DNA from: JALZCH01 sp036387135
GTDB lineage: Bacteria > Acidobacteriota > Blastocatellia > Pyrinomonadales > Pyrinomonadaceae
DNA length: 64,000 nt
Direction: 5' to 3'
Assembly (NCBI GenBank): GCA_036387135.1
Contig: DASVUH010000002.1
Location: forward strand, 1 to 64,000
The notes beneath the pieces were generated by a model, which saw only the letters and a list, made by a program, of their open reading frames with translations, searched no databases and had not been told where the DNA came from. Positions 42,690 to 52,200 of the stretch are shown here, in pieces (positions within the stretch are counted from its first letter, which is position 1; each line of letters starts with the position of its first letter). A program made the translations under genes and the position numbers.

Positions 42690-43085
42690 ATGACTCAAAC
42701 AATCAAAATTCGTTCAAACAAACGCGAGGAAATGATTGACATCACCGCCGAAGTCAAAAAAGTTTTGCGGGAATCGGAAGCAAAAGAAGGAATTGTCGTA
42801 TTGTTCGTCCAGCATACGACTTGCGGTTTAACCGTCAATGAAAATGCCGACCCGGACGTTCAAACCGATATTCTTTCCGCCCTCAAAAAGCTGATTCCGC
42901 AGCACGGAATGAATTTCAAACACGCCGAAGATAATTCCGACGCGCATTTAAAATCCAGTCTTTTCGGCTCGTCTGTGACGATTCCCTTCTCCGGCGGTGA
43001 ATTACTGCTCGGACGCTGGCAAGGAATTTATCTGTGCGAATTCGACGGCGCGCGAGAACGCAAAATCGTCGTCACGATTCGCTAG
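42690..43085 (+). CDS. yjbQ: YjbQ/UPF0047 family protein
   Basis: A 131-residue protein of the UPF0047 (YjbQ) family, a compact metal-binding trimer. Members show weak thiamine-phosphate synthase activity, but the true role is unsettled. The family signatures VLFVQHTTCGLTVNENADPDV, AHLKSSLFGSS and LLLGRWQGIYLCEFDGARERK are present, with candidate His/Asp metal ligands. The ATG at 42690 (MTQTIKIRSN) is chosen; a frame extension to 42660 runs into the hppA terminator hairpin. The heptamer repeat TTTTGCC follows the stop by 25 bases. Confidence 0.92.
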   Translation: MTQTIKIRSNKREEMIDITAEVKKVLRESEAKEGIVVLFVQHTTCGLTVNENADPDVQTDILSALKKLIPQHGMNFKHAEDNSDAHLKSSLFGSSVTIPFSGGELLLGRWQGIYLCEFDGARERKIVVTIR

Positions 43086-43109
43086 TGACATTTAATTTCA
43101 GACTTTCAA

Positions 43110-43144
43110 TTTTGCCTTTTGACTTTTTACTTTTGCCTTTTTAA
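43110..43144. repeat. TTTTGCC heptamer array
   Basis: Five consecutive 7-bp units (TTTTGCC, TTTTGAC, TTTTTAC, TTTTGCC, TTTTTAA) between yjbQ and the convergent CxxC gene. The last unit supplies that gene's stop codon (TTA at 43141 on the plus strand). Confidence 0.82.
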
Positions 43145-43365
43145 TGGTGGTGCTCGTCTTCCATTTCGCGCAATTTGGAAACGTCAATTACTTTCGTAAA
43201 CTCCGAAAAGTGAAACATCGAATCGTCTTTGCAGGTTTCGCAAAAATAAGTCACGTCTTCGCCCAAATACATATCTTTGAGGTAAAAAGGGATCAAACAG
43301 CCGTAGCAGCGCTGGACGCGCTTGCCGAATTGTTCTAAAACTTCCGGGTTGTTTTCCATTAACAA
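43141..43365 (-). CDS. Small CxxC zinc-binding-like protein
   Basis: A 74-residue protein with two CxxC knuckles (CYGC and CETC, about 23 residues apart) forming a probable zinc ribbon, an acidic helix and a His-rich end (EDEHHH). The family is not recognised. Start choice lies between ATG 43365 and 43359, with no strong ribosome site. It begins ten bases after the stop of the phosphodiester glycosidase gene on the same strand, so they may be co-transcribed. The stop codon lies inside a heptamer repeat, which suggests that the end was trimmed or shifted by the repeat. Confidence 0.7.
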   Translation of the reverse strand: MLMENNPEVLEQFGKRVQRCYGCLIPFYLKDMYLGEDVTYFCETCKDDSMFHFSEFTKVIDVSKLREMEDEHHH

Positions 43366-43374
43366 AACTTTAAA

Positions 43375-44529
43375 TCATTTTCTTAACGTAACCAAAATCG
43401 CATCCGAAACCGGGCGCTCGCCTTCTTTGTCGGAAGGTTTGTTGACGATTTTGCCGTCCAAAAACATCGTCGTCGAACCGCCGCCGTCCAGATTCATCGC
43501 GTCGGTTGCGCCCATTTCGAGCAGCATTTCTGCCAATTCCTGCAAGCTCATTCCAGCGCTCGTCTCGCTTCTGCCGTCAACCGTGACGAGCAAAGCGCGC
43601 CCGTCTTTAATGCGCGCAATCGCCGTGCGCGGATGACGGGTCTCGACAAACGACTTGCTTGATTTTTCCTGCTCCCAGGTGATTTCGATTTTGCCGTTTT
43701 TGATTAACTGAGGAACGCCTCCGACAATATCTTCGGCTGTCGAAAAAGCGATTGTAGCTCTATTGCTTTCTTCTGTCGGAAAATCATTTCCTTTATGTAA
43801 AATGCCCGAACTTAGTTTTACTTTGTTGCCGATTTTCAAAACGGGCAAAAGCTGTTCGCGCATTTTTGCGCCGGCTGAAATAACATAGCCGTTTTCGGGA
43901 ATCAAACTACTGCCTTTTCCATCGTTAATTGCGGCAATTTTTCCATTGCGAACGATTATTTCCAAGCCGCTGTTGTCAGTCAGCGTCGTGCGGTGAAACT
44001 CGGAGGTAAATTCGATAATATCTTCGTCTTTCCGCTGGCGATTGATGCCCGAAAGTCGAAATGTTTTATTTTTAATTTCGACTGAATCGTTAATTTCCAA
44101 ATGAGCAAAAGCGATTGCGGTCTGATTTCCCCGGTTGGAAATAAAAAAGGCGATTCGATTGGCGAAAGACTCGCTTAACAGTTTGTGGTCAATCTTTAAG
44201 ACGCCCGCAGCTTCGCCGTTGAAAATGCTCCGGTCGAGACGAAAAAAACCGGCGTTTATCGCGGCGAAAGCGCCGTGTCTGCGGGAGATTGAGCTTGTCG
44301 TTTCAACTCCGATTGCCGCGTCCAGCGCGTGAACGACATCGAGCCGCGCTTTTTTCAGATCGAGCCGCAAAGCGTTGACGGTCGCAGTTTGCGCGGTTTC
44401 TTTTTCCGAAGGTTTTATTTTTCCGGCGAACTGCGCATATTCAACTCCGTCTCGAACCGTTTTAAACTCTTGAGCCGACGCAGGCAAAATTGCCAGCGCA
44501 ATGAAAAGAAATGCTCGAATGAATTTCAT
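43375..44529 (-). CDS. Phosphodiester glycosidase (NAGPA domain), secreted
   Basis: A 384-residue exported protein with a signal peptide of about residues 1-20 (FIRAFLFIALAILPASAQ). The C-terminal part matches the NAGPA/phosphodiester glycosidase family: GAFAAINAGFF, GVPQLIKNGK, RHPRTAIARIKDGRALLVTVDGR, then the hallmark AMNLDGGGSTTM near the end. Bacterial members remove GlcNAc-type caps from phosphodiesters or act on exopolysaccharides; the substrate is unknown here. The ATG at 44529 is preferred; an extension to 44568 adds residues before the signal peptide. The small CxxC gene follows after nine bases. Confidence 0.88.
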   Translation of the reverse strand: MKFIRAFLFIALAILPASAQEFKTVRDGVEYAQFAGKIKPSEKETAQTATVNALRLDLKKARLDVVHALDAAIGVETTSSISRRHGAFAAINAGFFRLDRSIFNGEAAGVLKIDHKLLSESFANRIAFFISNRGNQTAIAFAHLEINDSVEIKNKTFRLSGINRQRKDEDIIEFTSEFHRTTLTDNSGLEIIVRNGKIAAINDGKGSSLIPENGYVISAGAKMREQLLPVLKIGNKVKLSSGILHKGNDFPTEESNRATIAFSTAEDIVGGVPQLIKNGKIEITWEQEKSSKSFVETRHPRTAIARIKDGRALLVTVDGRSETSAGMSLQELAEMLLEMGATDAMNLDGGGSTTMFLDGKIVNKPSDKEGERPVSDAILVTLRK

Positions 44530-44686
44530 AGCTTTTTTGCCGCTGCAAGCGCGAAGCATTTTTATCAAATCCCTTTTGCAAAAGTAAAATTGCGGCTCAA
44601 CGGCAGATTATATTTTGTCGTATTGACAAGGCGTGTTAATATCGGCGGCGCATTTCTGCTTTTTTGCTCTTGAGAAAGGAAAATCT

Positions 44687-45541
44687 ATGAAAAATTTATT
44701 CGGCAAAATTTTATTTGCCCAAAATCCGGCTTTCGGCTTAGCCGTCTGCGCCGTTATTTTCGCGGGCTTTGTTTTAGCTTGCGGCTTTGGCGGCGGAAGC
44801 CGCGATAAAAAGCCGATTCCCGAAGCGTATCTCGGAACCTGGACGGGACAGGACGGCACCGTTTTGTCCATTCGCGCCGACGGAACCGGCGATTACAACG
44901 CCGGTGCTTCGAAAGTTGACGGCGCTGCGGTCGAAGTTGACGAAGCGGCGAAAGAAATCAAATTTACGATGCTCGGCGTCGGCGTCGGCAGCTACAAAAT
45001 TGATTCGCCGCCTAAGGGAAATCAAATGCGAATTGACGGGCAAACATTCCGCCGCAGCGGCGGCTCCGCTCCGCCAAATTCAACGACCGACAGAACGACA
45101 AATTCGGCGACGAACCGCACGACCGCCACAACCACCGACGACAATTCGGAAGATTCGCCGAAATCGACCAAAGACCCGGATTTACCGGACGATGCCGAAT
45201 TGCAAACGCTGGTCAAAACAACGCTTCTCGATTTTAATTCGGGCGTTCAATCAGGCAGTTTCGATTCGTTTCATTCGTCCACCTCTTCGTATTTTCAAGA
45301 TCAATTTACGACCGCGCGACTTGAACAGCAATTCGGCGATTTTATCCGCAAAAAAATTGACATCAGCGACATCTCCAATAAACAAGCGAAGATCAAGCCT
45401 TCGTTTGAAGACCAGAACGGCATTAAAATTTTAAACGTTGACGGCGGTTACTCGACAAGTCCGCCTGTAAATTTCGACTTGAAATATATTCAGGAAGACG
45501 TGGAATGGAAGCTGCTTTCAATCAATGTCAGAATCAAATAA
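44687..45541 (+). CDS. Lipoprotein, function unknown
   Basis: A 284-residue lipoprotein. The N-terminus ends in the lipobox FVLAC with Cys32. Residues about 45-125 form a small beta domain (AYLGTWTGQDGTVLSIRADGTGDY), similar to the lipocalin-like folds of secreted domains of unknown function. A Thr/Asn/Asp-rich disordered linker follows. The C-terminal 110 residues (TLVKTTLLDFNSGVQSGSF ending in WKLLSINVRIK) look like an NTF2-like domain. AAAGG lies eight bases before the ATG; an extension to 44633 was rejected. It is divergent from the glycosidase gene, with a UUCG-loop hairpin downstream. Role unknown. Confidence 0.75.
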   Translation: MKNLFGKILFAQNPAFGLAVCAVIFAGFVLACGFGGGSRDKKPIPEAYLGTWTGQDGTVLSIRADGTGDYNAGASKVDGAAVEVDEAAKEIKFTMLGVGVGSYKIDSPPKGNQMRIDGQTFRRSGGSAPPNSTTDRTTNSATNRTTATTTDDNSEDSPKSTKDPDLPDDAELQTLVKTTLLDFNSGVQSGSFDSFHSSTSSYFQDQFTTARLEQQFGDFIRKKIDISDISNKQAKIKPSFEDQNGIKILNVDGGYSTSPPVNFDLKYIQEDVEWKLLSINVRIK

Positions 45542-45552
45542 ATCTGAAATGA

Positions 45553-45576
45553 AAGGCGGGCGTTCGCGCCCGCCTT
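45553..45576 (+). terminator. UUCG-loop hairpin after the lipoprotein gene
   Basis: AAGGCGGGCG-TTCG-CGCCCGCCTT, a perfect 10-bp stem with a UUCG tetraloop; the T tract after it is weak. The rest of 45577-45899 shows no gene; GTTTCACACTTGCAAC at 45724-45739 resembles the umuD palindrome. Confidence 0.7.
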
Positions 45577-45899
45577 CTACAGTTTTAGCTTAACTATTTT
45601 GTCATCAAAAAATTTAGTTGCTTTAATTTTGGTTTTGAAGTTACAATTTTATTTGCCAAAAGGCTTGACTAATCCCTGGTCGAGTCGTTACAATCCGCGC
45701 AATTTGTCTGAGGGCGCACCCCAGTTTCACACTTGCAACGTGCGCTATTCCCTTTGCATCTTTTTATCTTGCTTGATTCGCAAATATCTTGCGAGTTAAA
45801 CGTTCATTGAATTCGACGGTGTTTGATAGAAATCCCCCGAGCTATTCAAACTTTCCGGCGTTTCCCCAAGTTTGTATTTGAAAGGCGGTAAAAAGCCAA

Positions 45900-47102
45900 A
45901 TGACGAAAGAATTGACGAGAACAGAAACTAAAAAAACAACAACTTTACTTGACCCCGACCGCAAGAGTCCCCGCGCCAAAGAGTTTGAAGACAAGCTTTC
46001 CGCGCGAATCGTCGGGCAGGAACGCGCCGTTCGCCGAATGAGCGGTTTGTTTCAGATTTTCCTAGCCGGAATGAACAATCCCGGACGCCCGGTCGGAACG
46101 CTGCTGTTTTTAGGTCCGACGGGATCGGGAAAAACGCGCGTGGTCGAAGCCGCTGCGGAAGTTTTATTCGGAGACCCGAACGCCGTAGTCAAAATTGACT
46201 GCGCCGAGTTCCAGCATTCGCACGAAATCGCCAAACTGATCGGCTCGCCTCCGGGCTATCTCGGACACCGCGAGACTTCGCCGCTGTTGACGCAGGAAAA
46301 TCTCGACCGTTATCACAATGAAGACAACAAAATTACTTTCGTGCTTTTTGACGAAATCGAAAAAGCTTCGGACGCGCTCTGGCAGCTTCTTTTGGGAATT
46401 TTGGACAAAGCGACTCTGACTTTGGGTGACAATCGCCGCGTTGATTTCTCGAAAGCGGTCGTGATTATGACCTCAAATCTGGGTGCTCGCGAGATGTCCG
46501 AGATGATTTCCGGCGGAATCGGATTCGCGTCGAAAAGCGCGAAAAGCTCGCAGGATACCGACGTTGATTTGAAAATTTACCGCACGGCAACCGAAGCCGC
46601 GCGTCGTAAATTCTCACCGGAATTTATGAACCGGATTGATAAAGTCGTCGTTTTCCGCAGCCTCAAAGAAGACCATTTGCGGCAAATTCTGGAAATCGAA
46701 TTAGGCGGCGTGCAAAAGCGCATCACACAGTCAGCCGGCACGAAATTCGTTTTCCGCTGCACTACAACTGCGAAAGAATTTTTGCTCCGCGAAGGCATTG
46801 ATTTCAAATACGGCGCGCGCCATTTGAAACGCTCAATCGAACGCTTTCTGGTTTTCCCGCTGTCGAATCTGGTGGCGACCGAGCAAGTCGGTTTCGGAGA
46901 TGTCGTGATTGTTGATTTTGACGAGGAATTTGAAAAATTGACGTTCTCGAAACATTCGGGCGGTGCGTTGATTTCGGATTCAGCCGGACACGAAATTGCG
47001 GAAGAAGAGCTTAGCGCCAAATCAGGCGGCGTTGCGCTTTCTCTGCCGCAAGCCAAAGCCGCGACCAAAGGCAAAGGCGGCACTGAACATCTCGAAAGCT
47101 AA
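45900..47102 (+). CDS. Stand-alone Clp/HSP100-type AAA+ ATPase
   Basis: A 400-residue AAA+ protein matching only the second ATPase domain (D2) of ClpA/ClpB. It has no N-domain, D1, middle domain or ClpX zinc finger. Visible: IVGQERAVRRM, Walker A GPTGSGKTRV, the pore loop GSPPGYLGHRE, Walker B FVLFDEIEKASD, sensor 1 MTSNLGAREM, FSPEFMNRIDKVVVF with the arginine finger, and the sensor 2 region KYGARHLKRSIERF. The C-terminus (about 350-400) is disordered. No ClpP-binding IGL-type loop is obvious, so a disaggregase or remodelling role without ClpP is likely. A terminator follows. Partners are unknown. Confidence 0.88.
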   Translation: MTKELTRTETKKTTTLLDPDRKSPRAKEFEDKLSARIVGQERAVRRMSGLFQIFLAGMNNPGRPVGTLLFLGPTGSGKTRVVEAAAEVLFGDPNAVVKIDCAEFQHSHEIAKLIGSPPGYLGHRETSPLLTQENLDRYHNEDNKITFVLFDEIEKASDALWQLLLGILDKATLTLGDNRRVDFSKAVVIMTSNLGAREMSEMISGGIGFASKSAKSSQDTDVDLKIYRTATEAARRKFSPEFMNRIDKVVVFRSLKEDHLRQILEIELGGVQKRITQSAGTKFVFRCTTTAKEFLLREGIDFKYGARHLKRSIERFLVFPLSNLVATEQVGFGDVVIVDFDEEFEKLTFSKHSGGALISDSAGHEIAEEELSAKSGGVALSLPQAKAATKGKGGTEHLES

Positions 47103-47110
47103 GTTTTAAA

Positions 47111-47127
47111 CTGATAGCAGATAACTG
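47111..47127. repeat. Degenerate CTGATAG/CAGATAA heptamers
   Basis: CTGATAG-CAGATAA-CTG directly after the AAA ATPase stop: a short, decayed copy of the heptamer family at 15151-15214, in the inverted orientation. Confidence 0.5.
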
Positions 47128-47164
47128 AAAAGGATAACGATTTTTCAATTCGTTATCCTTTTTC
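47128..47164 (+). terminator. Terminator of the AAA ATPase gene
   Basis: AAAAGGATAACGA (47128-47140) pairs with TCGTTATCCTTTT (47150-47162), followed by T residues. Confidence 0.92.
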
Positions 47165-47338
47165 GTTTTCAATTTTAACAGACCAAACGATTAACGCCGC
47201 GATAAAACAAGCAAAAAGATTTGTTTTCACATCCTTTTCCGCCGTTTATAAACTTATTCGGTTATTCCGTCTTGTGACAGACAGTCAGACCTAATATAAT
47301 CGGCTCGAAAATACTTTCTCCGAAACCAAAAACATATT

Positions 47339-48928
47339 ATGTTCGATAAAATATTTTTTCTTCTGTTTTTTGTTTTGTTTTCCTCTTCGCTCGTTTTTGC
47401 CCAAACAAGCTCGCCGCAATTTGATCTGCTTATAACAAACGCTCGCGTTGTAGATGGCGCTGGAAATCCCTGGTTTCGCGCTGATGTTGCCATCAAAGAC
47501 GGTCGGATTGTGCTTATCGGGCGCATTAATCCGGCTCAGGCAAAAGAAACGATTGACGCCCAAAATCAGATTCTCGCTCCCGGCTTTATTGACGTTCACG
47601 CGCACGTCGAAAATATTTTCAATTTGCCCGAAGCCGAGAATTTTGTCCGAATGGGCGTCACTTCGCTCGTCAGCGGAAACTGCGGCGGCTCGCCCGTGGA
47701 TATTGAAAAATATTTCGCGAATTTTGCGGACAAACCGCTCGCGATAAATCTCGCCACGCTCATCGGTCACAACACCATTCGCGGCGAGGTGTTGAAATTG
47801 GAAAATCGCGCTCCGACGCCGGAAGAATTGGAGCGGATGAAAGCGCTCGTCGAAAAAGCGATGCGTGACGGCGCGGTCGGACTTTCGACCGGGCTGATTT
47901 ACGTTCCCGGAACTTACGCCAAAACCGATGAAGTCGTTGAATTAGCAAAAGTTGCCGCAAAATACGGCGGCGTTTACGCGACGCATATGCGCGACGAAGG
48001 CGACGAAGTTGTCGAAGCAATCAAAGAAAGCATCGCTATTGGCGAGCAAGCGGGTTTGCCGGTCGAAATCTCGCATTTCAAAATTTCGAGCAAACGTTTG
48101 TGGGGGCAAAATCAAACAACTCTCGGCTTAGTGCGCGAAGCGCGCGCTAAAGGTTTGCCCGTAACGGTTGACCAATACGCCTACACCGCGTCTTCGACTT
48201 CACTGGACGTATTGCTGCCCGATTGGGCTTTGGCGGGCGGGCGCGAAGAAGGCAAAAAACGGCTTGCCGATGCGGCGACGCGCGAAAAAATCGTCAAGGA
48301 AATGAAGGAGAATTTAAAGCGCAGCAAATTTAAAGATTACGAATACGGCGTTGTCGCCAGCCACTCGGCGAAACCGGAATATAACGGTTTGAGCATTAAG
48401 GAAATCACGCGACGGGCGAAAGGCAAAACCAAATTGGACGCGCAGATCGAGCAGATATTTGAAATGTATGCGGCGGGCGGCGCTCAGATGGTCTATCACA
48501 AAATGAGCGAGCCGGATGTCGAAGCGTTTATGCGCGAGCCGTTTACGATGATCGCGTCGGATTCGGGCGTCCGTCGTTTCGGTTCCGGCGTTCCGCACCC
48601 GCGCGGTTATGGGAATAACGCGCGCGTTTTGGCGAAATACGTGCGCGAATTAAAAATTATCACGCTCGAAGACGCCGTTCGGAAAATGACGAGCCTTCCG
48701 GCGCAAACATTCGGTTTAAAAGATCGAGGTTTAATTCGAGAAGGCTTTGCCGCCGATCTCGTGTTGTTTGACGAAAAAACGATTGCCGACCGTGCGACGT
48801 TTGAAAATCCCCATCAATACGCGACCGGAATTTCGCGCGTGTTCGTCAACGGCAAAGCGGTTTTCGCCGAAGGCAAAATGACCGCCGCGCGTCCCGGCGC
48901 GCCGCTCAAACTAAACGGCGGAAACTGA
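47339..48928 (+). CDS. Exported N-acyl-D-amino-acid deacylase family amidohydrolase
   Basis: A 529-residue metal-dependent amidohydrolase (D-aminoacylase type) with a signal peptide of about residues 1-21 (FLLFFVLFSSSLVFA), so periplasmic or secreted. Landmarks: LAPGFIDVHAHVE (first metal HxH), TSLVSGNCGGSP with a Cys, GAVGLSTGLIYVPGTYA, YATHMRDEG and VEISHFKIS (His ligands), TMIASDSGVR (catalytic Asp) and GSGVPHPRGYGNN. It likely hydrolyses N-acylated D-amino acids or related amides, perhaps from wall material. The gene is single; a hairpin covers its stop codon (48911-48942). Confidence 0.9.
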   Translation: MFDKIFFLLFFVLFSSSLVFAQTSSPQFDLLITNARVVDGAGNPWFRADVAIKDGRIVLIGRINPAQAKETIDAQNQILAPGFIDVHAHVENIFNLPEAENFVRMGVTSLVSGNCGGSPVDIEKYFANFADKPLAINLATLIGHNTIRGEVLKLENRAPTPEELERMKALVEKAMRDGAVGLSTGLIYVPGTYAKTDEVVELAKVAAKYGGVYATHMRDEGDEVVEAIKESIAIGEQAGLPVEISHFKISSKRLWGQNQTTLGLVREARAKGLPVTVDQYAYTASSTSLDVLLPDWALAGGREEGKKRLADAATREKIVKEMKENLKRSKFKDYEYGVVASHSAKPEYNGLSIKEITRRAKGKTKLDAQIEQIFEMYAAGGAQMVYHKMSEPDVEAFMREPFTMIASDSGVRRFGSGVPHPRGYGNNARVLAKYVRELKIITLEDAVRKMTSLPAQTFGLKDRGLIREGFAADLVLFDEKTIADRATFENPHQYATGISRVFVNGKAVFAEGKMTAARPGAPLKLNGGN

Positions 48929-48942
48929 GTTTCGCCGTTTAG
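48911..48942. terminator. Hairpin spanning the deacylase stop codon
   Basis: CTAAACGGCG (48911-48920) pairs with CGCCGTTTAG (48933-48942), with an inner AAAC/GTTT pair; the stop TGA lies in the loop. There is no T tract on the plus strand. Confidence 0.5.
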
Positions 48943-48950
48943 CCCGGTCA

Positions 48951-49025
48951 TTATTTTTTAATACCGGCAAAGAAAAATTCCAATTCCCAAACGAAAGTTG
49001 CGACTAATTTGTTGATGAAATACAT
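48951..49025 (-). CDS. Candidate 24-residue microprotein
   Basis: ATG at 49025 to TAA at 48951 encodes MYFINKLVATFVWELEFFFA plus GIKK, an apolar aromatic helix with lysine at its end. A strong Shine-Dalgarno sequence (AGGGAG, 8 bases upstream) precedes the ATG in a 355-base gap otherwise empty of genes. It runs against the deacylase gene. It may be a small membrane peptide; no family is recognised. Confidence 0.45.
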   Translation of the reverse strand: MYFINKLVATFVWELEFFFAGIKK

Positions 49026-49283
49026 AATTTTATCTCCCTGCTTCTTAACGCGCTTAAATTGCTGAAAAAGTGTCAAAAAATTTGCTGATTTTAAATTTCT
49101 TTTTCAGCAGTCTTTGATAAGACTTTGAGTTGTTATTTTTTTGCCGAATTTCAATAAAAACTTTGCTGTTTTTGAATCGAAACGTCTTTTGAGCTTTTTG
49201 TAATGAGACACGGAATCGAGAGAAAATTCCCGAATTCACAGTAAAGTTGTCAATCTTGAATATTTCGTGGAAAATCGTCTGCG

Positions 49284-52200
49284 ATGATTGATGTTTTGTC
49301 GGAAGATAAAATAGCGTCCTATTGGTTGTCCGCACTGGTTGAGTCGGCTGACGACGCCATTATCAGTAAAACCCTCGACGGGATAATTACCAGTTGGAAC
49401 AAAGGCGCGACGCAGATTTTCGGCTATACGGCTGAAGAAGCGGTCGGCAAACCGATTCTGATTTTGATTCCGCCGGAGCTTTACTCGGACGAAGCCGATA
49501 TAATAAAAAGAATCAGAGGCGGAGAAAGAATCGAGCATTACGAAACCGTTCGGGTCAGAAAAGACGGCTCGCTCGTTGAAGTTTCACTGACGGTTTCACC
49601 GATCAAGACGCCCGAAGGCGAGATCATCGGCGCTTCAAAAATCGCACGCGACATCAGCCAGAGCAATCAAGCGGAAGAACGTATTCGCCAGAGCGAAGAA
49701 CGCTATCGAATGCTGTTTAATTTGATTGACCAGGGATTCTGCGTGTTTGAAATGCTGTTTGACGATTCGGGCAAAGCGGTTGATTACCGGTTTCTCGAAG
49801 TTAATCCCGTTTTTGAAAAAATGACGGGAATTCCAAACCGCGAAGCGTTAAGCGGAAAAACAGTCAGACAGCTTGTTCCGAATCTCGAAGACAAATGGAT
49901 TGAAGTTTACGGACAGATCGCGCTGACGGGCGAATCAGTCCGTTTTGCCGAACGTTCGGACGCGATGAATCGCTGGTTTGACGTTTACGGTTTTCGCGTC
50001 GGAGGCGCGGAAAGCCGCAAAGTCGCGCTTTTGTTTAACAACATCACCGACCGCAAACGGGCGGAAGAACGCTTGCGCGAATCCGAAGAAAATTTGCGAT
50101 ACACCGTCGAACTAAATCCGCAAGTTCCCTGGACAGCTACGGCGGACGGAAATATAGAAGGTTTTAACGACCGCTGGCTCGAAATGACCGGCTTGACACA
50201 CGAAACCGCGCTCGGCGAAGGCTGGCTGCGGATTCAGCACCCGGACGATTTACAGTCAACCGTCAATGCCTGGATGCATTCGATCAAAACCGGCGAGCCT
50301 TACGACGTTGAACATCGCATCCGACTTGCCGACGGCTCTTACGGCTGGGTGCGCTCGCGCGCCTTTCCGCGCCGCAACGAGCAGGGGAAAATTGTTCGCT
50401 GGTACGGCGCGACCGAAGATATTCACCAGCACAAACAGTCGGACGAAAATTTGCGCGAAAGCCAGAAAATGCTCAGTCTGGCGATGACCGGCAGCCGTAT
50501 GGGAGCCTGGTCGCGCGATTTAGAGACCGAAACGGTTTATTGGAGTCCCGAGCTTGAAACGATTTTCGGGCTGCCCGTAGGGACTTTTGCCGGTAATCTG
50601 AACGGTTTTCGGGATTACGTTTACGCCGAAGACAAAGAATTGATTGCGCTCGAAGTTCAGCGAGCGATTGCCGAGCATCGGGATTACATCATCGAGTTTC
50701 GTTTTCATCACGCCGACGGCAGTTTGCGCTGGATGGAAGGACGCGGGCAGGCGGTTTACGCATCTGATGGAACGCCGACCAAAGTTTACGGCATCGGGAT
50801 TGACATTACGGCGCGCAAACGCGAAGAGCTTGACCGGCAGTTTTTGCTCGAACTCGGCGAAAAAATTCGTTTCGGCGATTTCACACCCGAAAAACTGCTC
50901 GACGAAATAACCGAAACAACCTGTAAACATCTAAACGCGGCTCGCTGTTTATTCGTCGAAATTAACGAGACGGAAAATCGCGGCAGAGTTCGACACGAAT
51001 TTTATAAAAAAGGAATGTCGCCGGTCGCGGGCGAATATAAAATCTCCGATTACAGCCGCCAAACTCTCGAAGGAATCAGACGCGGGCAAATCATCGTCAA
51101 CAACGACGCCCGACAGGACCCGCGCACGGCTGATATTTATCTAACAACATACGAGCCTTATAACGAACAGGCTTACATCTCGATTCCGCTTTTCGCCAAC
51201 GGACGCTGGGACGCCATCTTTTGGATCAGCGACGACAAACCGCGTGAATGGACGCCGCAGGAAATTGCATTTCTCGAAGCGGTCGGGGAGCGCGCCTGGC
51301 TGGCAATCGAAAAATTACGCAACGACGAAGCTCTGCGCCTGTCCGAAGAGAGGCTGCGCCTGGCGACCGGAGCGGCAAATATTTATTCGTGGGAAGCTGA
51401 TCTCGAACGGCAAACAGTCGTTTATTCAGCAAACACCGAACAGGTTTTGGGCTTCCCGATGCCGCAGGATCTGGCGGAAAGCACCGCCTTGATTCACGAA
51501 GAAGATCGCGAAACCGCCGCCGAGAAATTTGCACGCGCGATTGCCGATAAAACAAATTTCAATGCGGATTTTCGTCTCGTTAATCCGCGCACCGGCGAAA
51601 CGATTTGGCAGAGCGTCCAGGGTATCTTTATCAGCGGAAGCGACAATAAAATCAATCGCTTCGTCGGAATCACGCAAAACATTACCGAACGCAAGCAAGC
51701 AGAGCGCGAACGCGAAGAGCTGCTCCGGCGAGAACAGGAAGCGCGGCGCGAAGCCGAAGAAGCAAGCCGCTCAAAAGACGAGTTTCTGGCGACCGTTTCA
51801 CACGAATTGCGCACGCCTTTAAACGCAATTATGGGCTGGTCTCAAATGCTGGTGTCCGCCAAACTCAGTCAGGAAGACGCGGCGCGCGCCGTAGAAACGA
51901 TTTATCGCAACTCAAAATCGCAGGCGCAGCTAATCGAAGATATTCTCGACGTTTCGCGGATCGTAACGGGCAAGCTCAGAATCGAGCCGAAACCGACGGC
52001 GCTCGCTCCCGTTATTCAAACGGCGGTCGAATCGCTGCGTCCGGCAATCGAGGCGAAAAACATCCGGCTGCAAATGCGGCTCGATTTTGAGCCGCGAATG
52101 GTTTACGCCGACGCCGACCGGCTTCAGCAGGTAGTTTGGAATCTGCTCTCGAACGCCATTAAATTTACGCCTGAAAAAGGACAGGTAACGGTCACGCTGG

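Noticed and set aside
45599..45799. 66-codon frame starting at a TTG between the lipoprotein and AAA ATPase genes
   Set aside because: There is no ribosome site, the composition is not protein-like and it overlaps the gene-free leader; probably chance.
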